A DNA stretch of 64,000 bases from positions 310,001 through 374,000 of the forward strand of contig JAKMXF010000022.1 of NCBI GenBank assembly GCA_024704765.1, read 5' to 3'. Origin of the DNA: Oopsacas minuta (lineage: Eukaryota > Porifera > Hexactinellida > Lyssacinosida > Leucopsacidae). The first letter of the stretch is position 1. Every line of letters begins with the position of its first letter. Under the pieces are notes generated by a model. The model had not been told where the DNA came from and searched no databases. It saw only the letters and a program-made list of their open reading frames with translations. This document shows, one piece after another, positions 35,290 to 45,164 of this stretch. The translations under genes and the position numbers were made by a program.

Positions 35290-36795
35290 TTAATGATTAT
35301 ATTTCCCAATAGGGGGTGGGCGAATACATTTGCTATCATCTAACAGTACTGTTTTGTTCGGATTAAGAATACCATTTGGATCAAATCTTCTCTTCAATTG
35401 TCTCATTATTTCTACACTCTCTTTCTGCTTTGAGAAGTATATATATTTTGCTTTATCAAATCCCATTCCGTGTTCAGCACTTATACTGCCTCCTCGACTC
35501 GCTGTCCACTCAAACACGAATGGTTCTATTGTGTCTTTCAATTCTTGAGTGTAGTGTGTGTTATACACATTCAGATGCAGGTTCGAATCCCCTAGGTGTC
35601 CGTAGGATACTGTGTAGGATGCCAGACCTTTGCATCGCTTCCTCGTCTCCTGTACTAACTCATATAGACAGTTTAGAGGGAGGGATAAGTCATATTTGTA
35701 GATCCAACCAACTCGTACTCCTGCTTCTACTTGCCGCTCCCTCAGACCCCAGATGTACGCAGCCTTGCTTGAATCCTCTGCTACTGTGCCATCTGTAACC
35801 AATGCCTTACCATATACTTCCTCTAGATATTCGTCTAGTTTCTGTCTGTCATGCTCCTGATTAGAACCAGAAGTCTCAATAAAGAAGAAGAATGGAGCGA
35901 GGCTAATAGGACATTTTAAATCTAGGTGTTGATTTACAACTAACATAGCCTCGTAGTCGATGAATTCTAGAGCAGACACAATCTCGCCGAGTCGCGATTT
36001 CGCGAGGGAAAGAGCCTGTAAGAGATCTTCATAAGTGTGACAGGAGAACATTGCCACGTTCTTGTATGCTGGCTTTATAGGAGCTAATAATGCAATCTTA
36101 GTTATTACCCCTAGAGTACCTTCTGATCCGATAAACAGCTGTTTTATGTCATATCCGGTGTTGTCTTTACGCAGTGATGACATGCAATCTATAATTGTAC
36201 CATCAGCAAGTACAGCCTCTATTCCTAGTACATTCCCACGGAGGGATCCGTATCTTAGCAACCGTAGTCCTCCTGCGTTAGTTGACACATTTCCACCTAT
36301 CTGACAGGATCCCTTAGCCCCTAAATCAAGTGGAACACAGTGACCAAACTTCTCTAGGTATCTATCCAGATTTTCTAACACACACCCAGCTTCGCATGTC
36401 AACACTCCTAAGCTTGGTTCAAATTCAATGACTTTATTCATTTTTGAGAGAGATAGGATTATTTCGTTTGAATCCATTGGTACGCCTCCCCCAACGAGTC
36501 CTGTGTTACCTCCTTGGGGTACAACTGCTATTCTCTCTTGATTGCAGTAAGATAGAATTTGAGAAACTTTCTGAGTGGAATTCGGTTTGAGAACAAGTTT
36601 ACTTTTCGCATTACATCTCCTCATCCAGTCAGTATTATACGTCTCTAGGTCATCTGTATTTGTTATAATACTCCCCTCTACTATTTTGCTCAGTATTTCC
36701 ACGTCATTATCTGTCAATCTTTTATATGATAATGTAGATAATTGAGAGAATCGAGTTTGTGTAACGAACAATTTGGTTATACCTCTAAAAGCCAT
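35290..36795 (-). CDS. D2HGDH: D-2-hydroxyglutarate dehydrogenase, mitochondrial
   Basis: 501-aa FAD flavoprotein that oxidises D-2-hydroxyglutarate to 2-oxoglutarate in mitochondria. Start chosen at the Met complementary to 36793-36795, because MAFRGITKLFVTQTRFSQL reads as a targeting peptide; the frame extends 72 codons upstream without family resemblance. FAD-binding PCMH-type domain: VVPQGGNTGLVGGGVP and GGNVSTNAGGLRLLRYGSLR; the C-terminal oxidase domain contains YGHLGDSNLHLN and AEHGMGFDKAKYI. The N-terminal FAD domain and Zn/substrate-binding His residues appear complete. Intronless. Transcribed away from CFAP77, with about 410 bp between starts. Confidence 0.94.
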   Translation of the reverse strand: MAFRGITKLFVTQTRFSQLSTLSYKRLTDNDVEILSKIVEGSIITNTDDLETYNTDWMRRCNAKSKLVLKPNSTQKVSQILSYCNQERIAVVPQGGNTGLVGGGVPMDSNEIILSLSKMNKVIEFEPSLGVLTCEAGCVLENLDRYLEKFGHCVPLDLGAKGSCQIGGNVSTNAGGLRLLRYGSLRGNVLGIEAVLADGTIIDCMSSLRKDNTGYDIKQLFIGSEGTLGVITKIALLAPIKPAYKNVAMFSCHTYEDLLQALSLAKSRLGEIVSALEFIDYEAMLVVNQHLDLKCPISLAPFFFFIETSGSNQEHDRQKLDEYLEEVYGKALVTDGTVAEDSSKAAYIWGLRERQVEAGVRVGWIYKYDLSLPLNCLYELVQETRKRCKGLASYTVSYGHLGDSNLHLNVYNTHYTQELKDTIEPFVFEWTASRGGSISAEHGMGFDKAKYIYFSKQKESVEIMRQLKRRFDPNGILNPNKTVLLDDSKCIRPPPIGKYNH

Positions 36796-37208
36796 GTTTA
36801 TATCTCCTACTGCTTTTGGTACAATTGTATTAGTTCGATTCTCAAATATCCATATTATGGTGTTATAACTAAATAGAGGATTATTTTCCTTTTTATGAAA
36901 TATACAAGACTGGATTCTTATTTTTACTATGATTCGGCAGCATGTATAGCCGTATTTTAGTAAGCCATGACTCCCGTTATATCGCAGCTCAACTGCTCCA
37001 GGGACCTGCAATAATTACTTCGATATACGCAGATATAATCGATGAAATATGTTACTTTGACGGTTTCGGAATTCGGATCATGTTTGTACAATTAGATTTT
37101 GATAAATGCAGACATTTGGATGTTTTCTTGTTCGATATAATGGAAGGGTTGACTGTATTTACTTTGTTGTACTTACAAACTAATTTTACTGTAGATAACA
37201 ACCTCTAA
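36796..37208. promoter_or_regulatory. Shared 413-bp promoter region, D2HGDH / CFAP77
   Basis: The D2HGDH start codon (minus strand) and CFAP77 start codon (plus strand) lie head to head 413 bp apart, so both promoters must be within or across this interval unless 5' introns exist. No specific motif is claimed. Confidence 0.5.
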
Positions 37209-37946
37209 ATGTCTGCAACAGATCCAAACATTCACTTAGACCCCAGTGCTACTCTACACAATCCTCTGCTCTCTAAAGCTGAGCTAGGTAGACCCCGACT
37301 TAGGTTCTTTACTCTACCCCCCGAGGGGTTCACTTATGGACGCAAGAACTTCTCGAGGGATGGTGGTGCGAGAGAGGCCATGCATTGGACAGCATCTACC
37401 AACAGAGTAGAATTCAACACAACTCCTCTTCCTAAAGATTTCATTGCTATGAATAGAGAAGCTCTAGCTGCTGGATTCACCACAGCTCATGGACAAACTG
37501 ACTTTAGAGTTCTACACGATATCAGGCAGAGAGACAAGAATGGCAGAGCGAGGTGTCGATCAGATATACCCAAGTCTGCACCTCCAAACATTGCATATGG
37601 TATCAGCACGAGACCATCCACCCCAATTAATGAACTGTTGGAACACAAATACCAGGAACGGTGGGTGCAAGAGCGCAAGAGGAGTCTCCTTGAGGAGTTT
37701 GATAGAAATGAGGATGAACGTAGAGCTTTGAGGACTGTAAACCAAACAAAGACCTCTCTCATGCGAAAGAAAACACCAACAGTTGAGTGCTATACTTTCT
37801 GGCAAATGCCGCGATTCCAAAAAACTCCCTCTAAAGTAGCTTCCTTTCGAAACTTTGCTTCGAAAGATAAGTCATTCAAGGTACACCAAGAGGAAGCTCC
37901 CAAGAGAAAGGGGATATTTGGACAAGGGATATACAAAGCTTACTAA
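37209..37946 (+). CDS. CFAP77: Cilia- and flagella-associated protein 77
   Basis: 245-aa intronless protein matching CFAP77 (C9orf171), a microtubule inner protein of axonemal doublets. Family blocks: NPLLSKAELGRPRLRFFTLP followed by FTYGRKN, RDGGAREAMHW, TTAHGQTDFRVLHDIRQ, and the signature YGISTRPSTPINELLEHKYQ followed by WVQERK. Somewhat shorter than human CFAP77 (about 284). Next to IFT57, another flagellar gene, 218 bp downstream on the same strand. Confidence 0.85.
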   Translation: MSATDPNIHLDPSATLHNPLLSKAELGRPRLRFFTLPPEGFTYGRKNFSRDGGAREAMHWTASTNRVEFNTTPLPKDFIAMNREALAAGFTTAHGQTDFRVLHDIRQRDKNGRARCRSDIPKSAPPNIAYGISTRPSTPINELLEHKYQERWVQERKRSLLEEFDRNEDERRALRTVNQTKTSLMRKKTPTVECYTFWQMPRFQKTPSKVASFRNFASKDKSFKVHQEEAPKRKGIFGQGIYKAY

Positions 37947-38164
37947 TTTTTAATATTATCTATATGGCAACCAGATCTCTCCTTGGTATGCACACTTATT
38001 TATTTCCACATGATTTTCTCCATATATCTTATAATTATATTACTCTCATGAAAATGTCATATTTTTGATATTCTGGAATTTCCATAAATACCTATTGTCA
38101 TAGGTTATAAAATTTGTAATTTTAATTTCTACTAATAAAATGATCAGAATTAACTTTAGAGATT

Positions 38165-39606
38165 ATGGCTGAAGACGAATCTGTTCGCAGAGGAGATCAT
38201 GAAAACCAAAACACAGCACACAAAGTAGTTATGATGAGTGAGTCTATAATGGACACTCTAAAGATAATGAACTACGAATCTAAGTTCTGCTATCCTAATA
38301 CATTTCTTCCCTTCCCCAGACACTACTTTGCATTTTCCCTCAACCCAGGCGAGCAGTTCCACGCTTTCTCCTGTCTCTCTGCTTTTCTATTCAATCACTG
38401 CGGTATAAAATTTGAAATGCCTCAAGAATATGATGACCCTAACAGCACCGTAGCTGGTATAATCGAGGGTTTGAAGAAACTAGGAATAGCTGTTGATTTC
38501 GCTCCTGGCAAACTAAAGACAGGTTTCGGGGAGTATGTATGCACAGTGTTGAGTGATTTGTGTGCTGTAGCCTTGAATAAGACCCGATTCACTTATAGAA
38601 AACCAATTATTCCAAAGAATAAGACAGAAGATGAGATCATAGAAGAAGATGATTCAGAGGTACAGATCGACAAGGTACTACCAGTTTGTTTACTGCTTAA
38701 CATATTACTCAATTACTATTACAATTTACTCTTTGGTTTCAGGTCGAAGAAGCCATTATTGAAGAAAAGGATTCTGATGAAGAAGCATTCTTACAACTCA
38801 GCCCTCTAGGAGGTGATGGCATAACACAAGAGACTAATATAACACAACCCAGTAGACCTCAGTTCGATCCCAATGACTGGCAGCTAGAAGTAGAGAGAGC
38901 TATTCCAGCTCTCAAGGTACAGCTAAGCAGCTCTTCAAAAGACTGGAGATATCGCTTAGACCAGATGTTACAGTTTAGAGATGCTATGGGTTCTGTACAG
39001 AGTGAGTAACTATGCATGCAATATTAATACAATTTAGTTAGGGTGGAATTTGGACTCCTCCCAGATTGGTTTTAGAAAACCGTAATGTGTCCTCTACCTA
39101 CATCATTGGTCCTATATGCACCATATTATATCATTATTCAATTATTCGTAGCTAATACAAAGGGAAAGCTCGAAGATTTGCACCAGGAGCTGACTGCAAC
39201 TCTAGACAAAGTCGCGACTAGAGAGAAATACATGAATATTCAATTAGACGATACTCTCAAGGATTTGAGGGTATCTAGAGAGAGCCACTCTGAAGTCCGC
39301 CAGAAGTATGAAGTGGGTATGCAAAGAGTTAACGAATTGACTCAAGCGCTAAATAACATCACTGATGAGTTGGAAGGTGTTAAAATTCGCATGGATGAGC
39401 ATGGGACTAACATGACAGATGCTACACCTGTTGTACGTATCAAACATTCCCTACAACGAATTAAAACAGAGAATATGCAGATGGACTTAAGAATAGGAGT
39501 TCTTCAGCATTTACTGACAGCTTCTAAACTCAAGGAGAAATCTCTAATGCAGGAGGCAGCACCTGATGGGTCTGCTGGTCTTCCAACATTTGACGTAACC
39601 TATTAA
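38165..39606 (+). CDS. IFT57: Intraflagellar transport protein 57
   Basis: IFT-B complex subunit. Three phase-matched exons: 38165-38674, 38743-39001 and 39152-39606, giving 407 aa (human 429). The N-terminal calponin-homology-like domain includes MDTLKIMNYESKFC, HYFAFSLNPGEQFHAFSCLS and AWLF-type core; an acidic linker follows (EEDDSEVQIDKVEEAIIEEK), then DPNDWQLEVERAIPALKVQL and a C-terminal coiled coil from NTKGKLEDLHQELTATLDKV to the end. All introns are under 160 bp. Confidence 0.93.
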
Positions 39607-40081
39607 CTGGTAACCATATCATTATCACTATGGTGTATTATTATATTTTAATTAAGGCGAAACAATATTTGAAATCGAAACTTTTTTCATAATCCTTAAA
39701 CCATAGCAAACTACGTATGTCTAAACATATTAATCAATACGTTGTAATCCTAATTTTATTGATTCCATAGATGGAATTAAGTGAATTTACTGCATTAGAC
39801 TTTAGTATATTGCACTCTCGAGGGAATTCACTCGAAAATGTTGCATAATAATAACTACTTTGAATATATACATTTATGCACAGTAGAATAAGGTACTTAC
39901 TCAAGATGTTACACGAAATTATTCAGTATATTACACGTATATACATGTGTAGAATTATTAAAACATTTTGATTTTCTTGGCATAATTTGTCGCATATCCA
40001 AGTCCTTGGCATATCTAGTTATTACTACTTTAATTAGCCTATAATTGTTGGAAATTCTTATTACTTAATCTAGCAAATGGA
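39607..40081. other. Intergenic, nothing recognised
   Basis: AT-rich spacer between IFT57 and QSOX; no gene or repeat identified. Confidence 0.5.
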
Positions 40082-42760
40082 ATGCAGGTTGTTACACCTG
40101 AATTAACATTGAAGTATATTATTTTGAGTATTTGGCTAGCCATCCCTTTCTCTCTATATGCAGTACCTCTCAGATCAGTTTGCTCTCTCTATTCAGATTC
40201 ACCCAACATTCAATGCCTGACTGCATCTAATGTAGCTTCACACGTGGGTAATAGTCCTACCCTTTGGTTAATAGAATTCTATTCCTCTTCCTGTGGCCAC
40301 TGTATAGCATTCGCTCCCACATATCGGGAGCTATCTAACAGTATTAAGACCTGGAATAAGTTTATACGATTGGCTGTATTGGATTGCGCAACGTCTATGA
40401 ACAGAGCAACTTGTCAGGAATTTAAAGTATACTACTTTCCTTCTTTCAAATCGATTTCTCCATTTTCAGATGTGGACGGAGATAAATTTGCTATTTCTCG
40501 GAGAGATATACCATCTATCACTAACTTACTAACAGATTTGGTAATTGAGAACAAACAAAAGTATAATGAAGATATCAAGGCATACATTCAACAACTCGAG
40601 CCTCTGTATTGTGATATGGATTTAGATCAATTGTTTGAATCCAGCAGAGAAGTATGTATTCTGTTAATTGCTGAGTTGGCTGGTTCTTATACTGGGAAAC
40701 AGGTTATGTTGGATGTAGCGGATCAAACAATGCATAGAACAGACATCAAGGTTAAAATATTGATATTATCCATGGTATAGATACTATTAAACCTTCTACC
40801 TTTAGATAAGAAGACTGTTAATTACAGAAAATACAGATTGTCCGTTGATTCCAAGTACCCAATATGCTAGTGATGTTCCTCATCTCATTTTCTTCAGGAA
40901 TGCTACACTTACACTTCAATACCATTCTAACCTAGATGACGCCAGAACACATTATACATCTATAATTAGCCAACTCATTACATCATCAAGATCTGTCACA
41001 AAATTATCAGATTCTGAAATAGAAAACGCTGTGCATTTACCGAATAGTGTAAAAGATGTAAGCAATAAGGATGAAAATTCTGGTTTAGAATTAGGCGAAG
41101 TTCTATTTAATCGTATCAGACATGGATTCACAACTTCTGACATAATCAACTCTGTGAGTTACAGTTTACGTCATGAAGTGTCGCTCAAGGAACAAATTTC
41201 TGGAGAAGATATCAACTCGCTGCTAAATTATCTGCTAATGCTTGATCATATACTACCACAGGTAAGTACAGCTAGTATTAACTATTTGTTCAGATCTGTT
41301 TCGTAGCAAAATGTTTATTGTTCAGGTAGTTATGGGAATGATTGAGTGGAGCACCTTGGTGACTGATGGACAATTAATGAAATATTATTTAGCTTGATTT
41401 GTGTACTTTATTGTACTCAGGTATTACATAACTAAAGGAAATTGAATAATATTAATAGTAAGATTACGTAATTCTAATTTTGATATATCAATATTACATA
41501 ATTATAATTTTAATTTTGATATAGCAAACTAAGTTATTTCTTGTATTGTAAGTATAATTGCTTATTTGCAATTTATTCTCTTGATTATTCGTCATCCGAA
41601 CAGATATTGCAACTACAGGAATTTTAAGTAGAATCAAACTGCTACGTTGTAACATGATATTTCAACCTTGTAGCTACATCCCAAGACAAGCACTCTTCTC
41701 TCTGCTCTTATCAAAGAACTTACTCGATTTACGAGTTCTCCTAGCCACGTGGTTTCACATTCTATGACAGGAAGAGAATGGGACTTATTGGTTAGTGATA
41801 AACTAGATAAATCTGTATTTCCTATTAATCCTAGATGGGTAGGATGTCGTGGATCTAAGCCTTATTTGAGAGGGTACACCTGTGGACTATGGGTACTCTT
41901 CCATCTCTCACTTACTCACGTCTCACTAGAGGTTGATACAGATCCAGAATTGTCAGCAGTAAATGTAGCTGCTATTATCAAAGAGTATATTGTCAGGTTT
42001 TTCTCCTGTGCAGATTGTAAGTTACACTTTGTGAGAATGTCTACTCGCTTAGAGCTACAGATAACAACTGATAGGGAAGCAGTTATGTGGTTCTGGATAG
42101 CTCATAACAAGGTAGCATAAATAATTGTCGTGATCGACCGAAATAGGAATTATTAATACAGTAAATGTTCACATATTATTCAATATAATATTAGTGCAGC
42201 CTAAGTACAATGTTGGAGAATATACAAATTAATTCTCTTACTAACTAAATTGATCACAAATCATACGTATAGGTTTTTAGTTGTTCATTCATAATATGTG
42301 CTAACAACATATTAATACTACTAATTAATCTATAATTACTTATATCTCATTACAATGATGTTACTATTGTGGTGAATTATATAAATTGAAAAACGTGTGT
42401 TCCCAGATTAATGAACGGCTGAAAGATGACTCCAGCACTGATCCAATAGCTCCTAAAATTCAATTCCCTCCCCAAGACATCTGTCCCAGCTGTAGATTCT
42501 CAGCTCCTATCCTTAACCCTACTTCTGAAGTATTCTCTCTTAACAGTGTTACTTGGAATACAACAGAAGTACACAATTTCTTAATGAGTTATTATAATCG
42601 ACACAAAAAAGAGAAACTTGGAGATCCTGTAATTTTTAGCCAACATCTAGTACCTATTTGTTATCTATTCTATGGTCTAATTATTTTACTTCTCATCTTT
42701 CTGGTTCGTAAGATATGTCATCGCAAGCAAAGAATATTGAACAGGTTTAAACAATATTAA
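40082..42760 (+). CDS. QSOX1: Quiescin sulfhydryl oxidase
   Basis: FAD-dependent oxidase that introduces disulfides into secreted proteins in the ER/Golgi, passing electrons to O2. Exons 40082-40750, 40806-41261, 41674-42111 and 42407-42760 (all phase 0) give 638 aa. Signal peptide: YIILSIWLAIPFSLYA. First thioredoxin domain with SSSCGHCIAFAPTY (CGHC redox site); second redox-inactive Trx region around DCPLIPSTQYASDVPHLIFF; Erv/ALR domain with WVGCRGSKPYLRGYTCGLW, the FAD-proximal pair CADC and HNK; third CxxC as CPSC (DICPSC); and a C-terminal transmembrane helix (LVPICYLFYGLIILLLIFLV) followed by a basic tail. All three CxxC motifs needed for electron relay are present. Confidence 0.94.
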
Positions 42761-42944
42761 TTGTGTATATCATGTGCTCTATATTGTGCAATGAATCTTT
42801 AAAAGGAAGGCATTTTATAGAGATAATCAAAGTATAATCGTACCCGGTAATATGTAATTATGTTTAATGTCTAATTTTAGAAATTATTATATTCAACTTT
42901 TATTAATGTTTGCTTCGTTGTAAAAGCTTTTAAAACACTATACT

Positions 42945-43951
42945 ATGGCATCTCTTGTCGAATCATTTTTCTCAAGTGAAACAGCACCTTCTAACCTTGA
43001 TGTTTCACTCGCTACAACACGTGAATTTATTCAGTTTCATTTGAAAGAGAATCGTCTCTTTTGTTTTATAACATCAGGGGGAACCACAGCACCCCTAGAG
43101 AAGAACACGGTCCGATTTGTTGATAACATTAGCAAAGGTACACGGGGTGCTACTTCAGCAGAGCATTTCTTGAACCAGGGATATGCTGTTATATTTCTAG
43201 CACGAAGAATGTCTATCCAACCTTTTACACGACATTTACAGCTTGATGAAATATTGGATAGTTTGTCAGATGGTACTATACATGATAATAAAGTTGATTT
43301 TGACTTAGGCCCGAAAGGTAAGAAAATATTCTCAATGATAGAGCAATACAAAAAAGTGAGTAACTAATTTATAGCATTTAATTTTTGTTGTTGTTATTAT
43401 TATTATTATTATTTACTGAGGTTAAGGAACATAATCTCCTGCTAAAAGTAGACTTCACTTCTATTTCAGATTACCTATTTCTTCTCCGCGGAATTTCACA
43501 ACTTCTCTCAAAATGCGAAAAGCGCGCTTTTTTTTATTTAGCAGCAGCTGTATCGGATTTCTTTGTACCAGCTGCTGAGCTATCCGAACACAAAATACAA
43601 TCTAGAGATTCTACTCAACTTACTCTTAAACTAACCCCCACCCCAAAGCTAATCCCCCTCCTCTCCAAAGAATGGGCTCCCCTCTCCCTACTTACTACAT
43701 TCAAACTTGAAACTGATCCTTCTCTCCTGATTCTTAAAGCTAAGCGAGCCTTCACAGATACAGGCCCTAATCACCGTGTTGTGGTGGCTAATTTGTTACA
43801 TGAGACTAGACGGAAGGTTGTACTAGTCCTCTCACATGAAAAACAACACAGAGAAATTGTAAACAGCTTAGAAAGTGGGAAGGAAATTGAAGAATTGATT
43901 ATAAAAGAATTAGCTCAAATACATCATGATTATATTGCAGAATCTAATTAG
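42945..43951 (+). CDS. PPCS: Phosphopantothenate-cysteine ligase
   Basis: Second enzyme of coenzyme A synthesis: condenses 4'-phosphopantothenate with cysteine using ATP. Two exons, 42945-43355 and 43421-43951, give 313 aa, nearly the human length (311). The nucleotide-binding region is FCFITSGGTTAPLEKNTVRF followed by DNISKGTRGATSAEHFL; the second exon has KRAFFYLAAAVSDFFVP (the conserved AAAVSDF block), LTLKLTPTPKLI and VVVANLLHTR-like VVVANLLHETR. The intron contains a (TTG/TTA) microsatellite next to the acceptor. Confidence 0.95.
43388..43412. repeat. TTG/TTA trinucleotide microsatellite
   Basis: Run of ttg then tta units at the 3' end of the single PPCS intron, just before the acceptor at 43420. 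Confidence 0.8.
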
Positions 43952-44078
43952 GTATTTTGTGATAATTTTACTAATCATTAGATATTTGATAATATTTTAC
44001 GTACAAATCATTGTTTTACTTCCAACTGATTCACAAATTATTCACTTTCAATATGACTTAATATATTTTCTATTTAGA

Positions 44079-44778
44079 ATGCTATACAAGCATATCTTAG
44101 CAATCCATCTAGCTTTAATTCTGATAACACTAACACAATCCATTAATTTCTACATTACATCAGGAGTGAAGAAATGTCTACAAGAGGAAGTTCATAAGAA
44201 TGACATAGTATCTGGAGAGTACCATATATACCAGCAACAAGAAGTGAATATACCTGTTAAGGTTATAGTAACAGATGAGAGGGATCAGACATTGTACACA
44301 AAGGAGGAAGCTACTGAAGGTAAATTTGGATTCACTATCGACTACTACGGACCTTACACAATATGTTTCCATTCACTACCATCTCCTTTTGATGTCCAAA
44401 TAACTTTACGCGTAAGTCCATTAATTCACTTGTATAGTTATCACTATAGTATTTTACACGTTTGTTTGTTTGTTTGTTTAGGTTGAGCTTAACCTAAAAC
44501 ATGGAGTTGATTCTAAAGATTACAAAGATACGATTGAAGCAGAGCAACTTAAACCTCTTGAGGCTCAGCTCAGGAGGTTAGAAGATTTATCAAATGAAAT
44601 TGTGCAAGATTTCGCGTATATGCGAAAGCGCGAGGAAGAAATGCGTGACACAAACGAATCAACAAATACTCGTGTTCTCTACTTCAGCGTATTCTCTATG
44701 ATTTGTTTGCTTAGTTTGGCTGTTTGGCAGTTATTCTATTTGAGAAGATACTTCAAAGCTAAGAAATTAATAGATTAA
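44079..44778 (+). CDS. TMED10: p24 family cargo receptor, TMED10-like
   Basis: Type I membrane protein of COPI/COPII vesicles in ER-Golgi transport. Exons 44079-44411 and 44482-44778 give 209 aa. Signal peptide [19 protein letters not shown] domain with [11 protein letters not shown] and the disulfide partner YTICFHS; coiled-coil stalk ([20 protein letters not shown]); transmembrane helix ([20 protein letters not shown]); and cytosolic tail [13 protein letters not shown], which carries the FF/KK-type COP-binding residues (YF here for FF) of p24 delta/TMED10. Intron 44412-44481 contains a (TTTG)n run. Confidence 0.93.
44461..44479. repeat. TTTG microsatellite in TMED intron
   Basis: About five TTTG units form the pyrimidine-rich tract directly before the TMED10-like acceptor. 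Confidence 0.8.
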
Positions 44779-45164
44779 CTTATAATGTGATTAGAAGATG
44801 GTGAATGATGCTGGTGTAGCATATTTTCATAGCTTAAATGATAGGAAATCAAACTTGTAATTTATTACTTATTACATTCATTCCTATACTGATTAATAAT
44901 GATAATATTTACTGAGCACGGATATAAGTATCTCCAGTAATTACGGATTCCCAGTTGGAATTTTTGAACCGTCTGAACTAATAGCTTATTCATTATATGA
45001 TTCTATTATTATTAATCTTATAATTGCGATTTCATGCATATATGTATATAATTTGTTATTCACAATAGATGCAAATAGCTATAGTTTAGCTTACAGCTAC
45101 AGGCCAGTTAACGTGTCTTTCTATCCATATTACTTCTAACGTTATTTCTTCTAGACTGATACAT
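44779..45164. other. Intergenic, nothing recognised
   Basis: AT-rich spacer between the TMED10-like gene and PIGO. Confidence 0.5.

Noticed and set aside
35575-35592. Second tRNA-like B-box word gttcgaatcc
   Set aside because: Lies within the D2HGDH coding sequence and has no cloverleaf.
36796-37011. 72-codon N-terminal extension of D2HGDH
   Set aside because: No family similarity; the internal Met at 36795 begins a typical mitochondrial targeting peptide.
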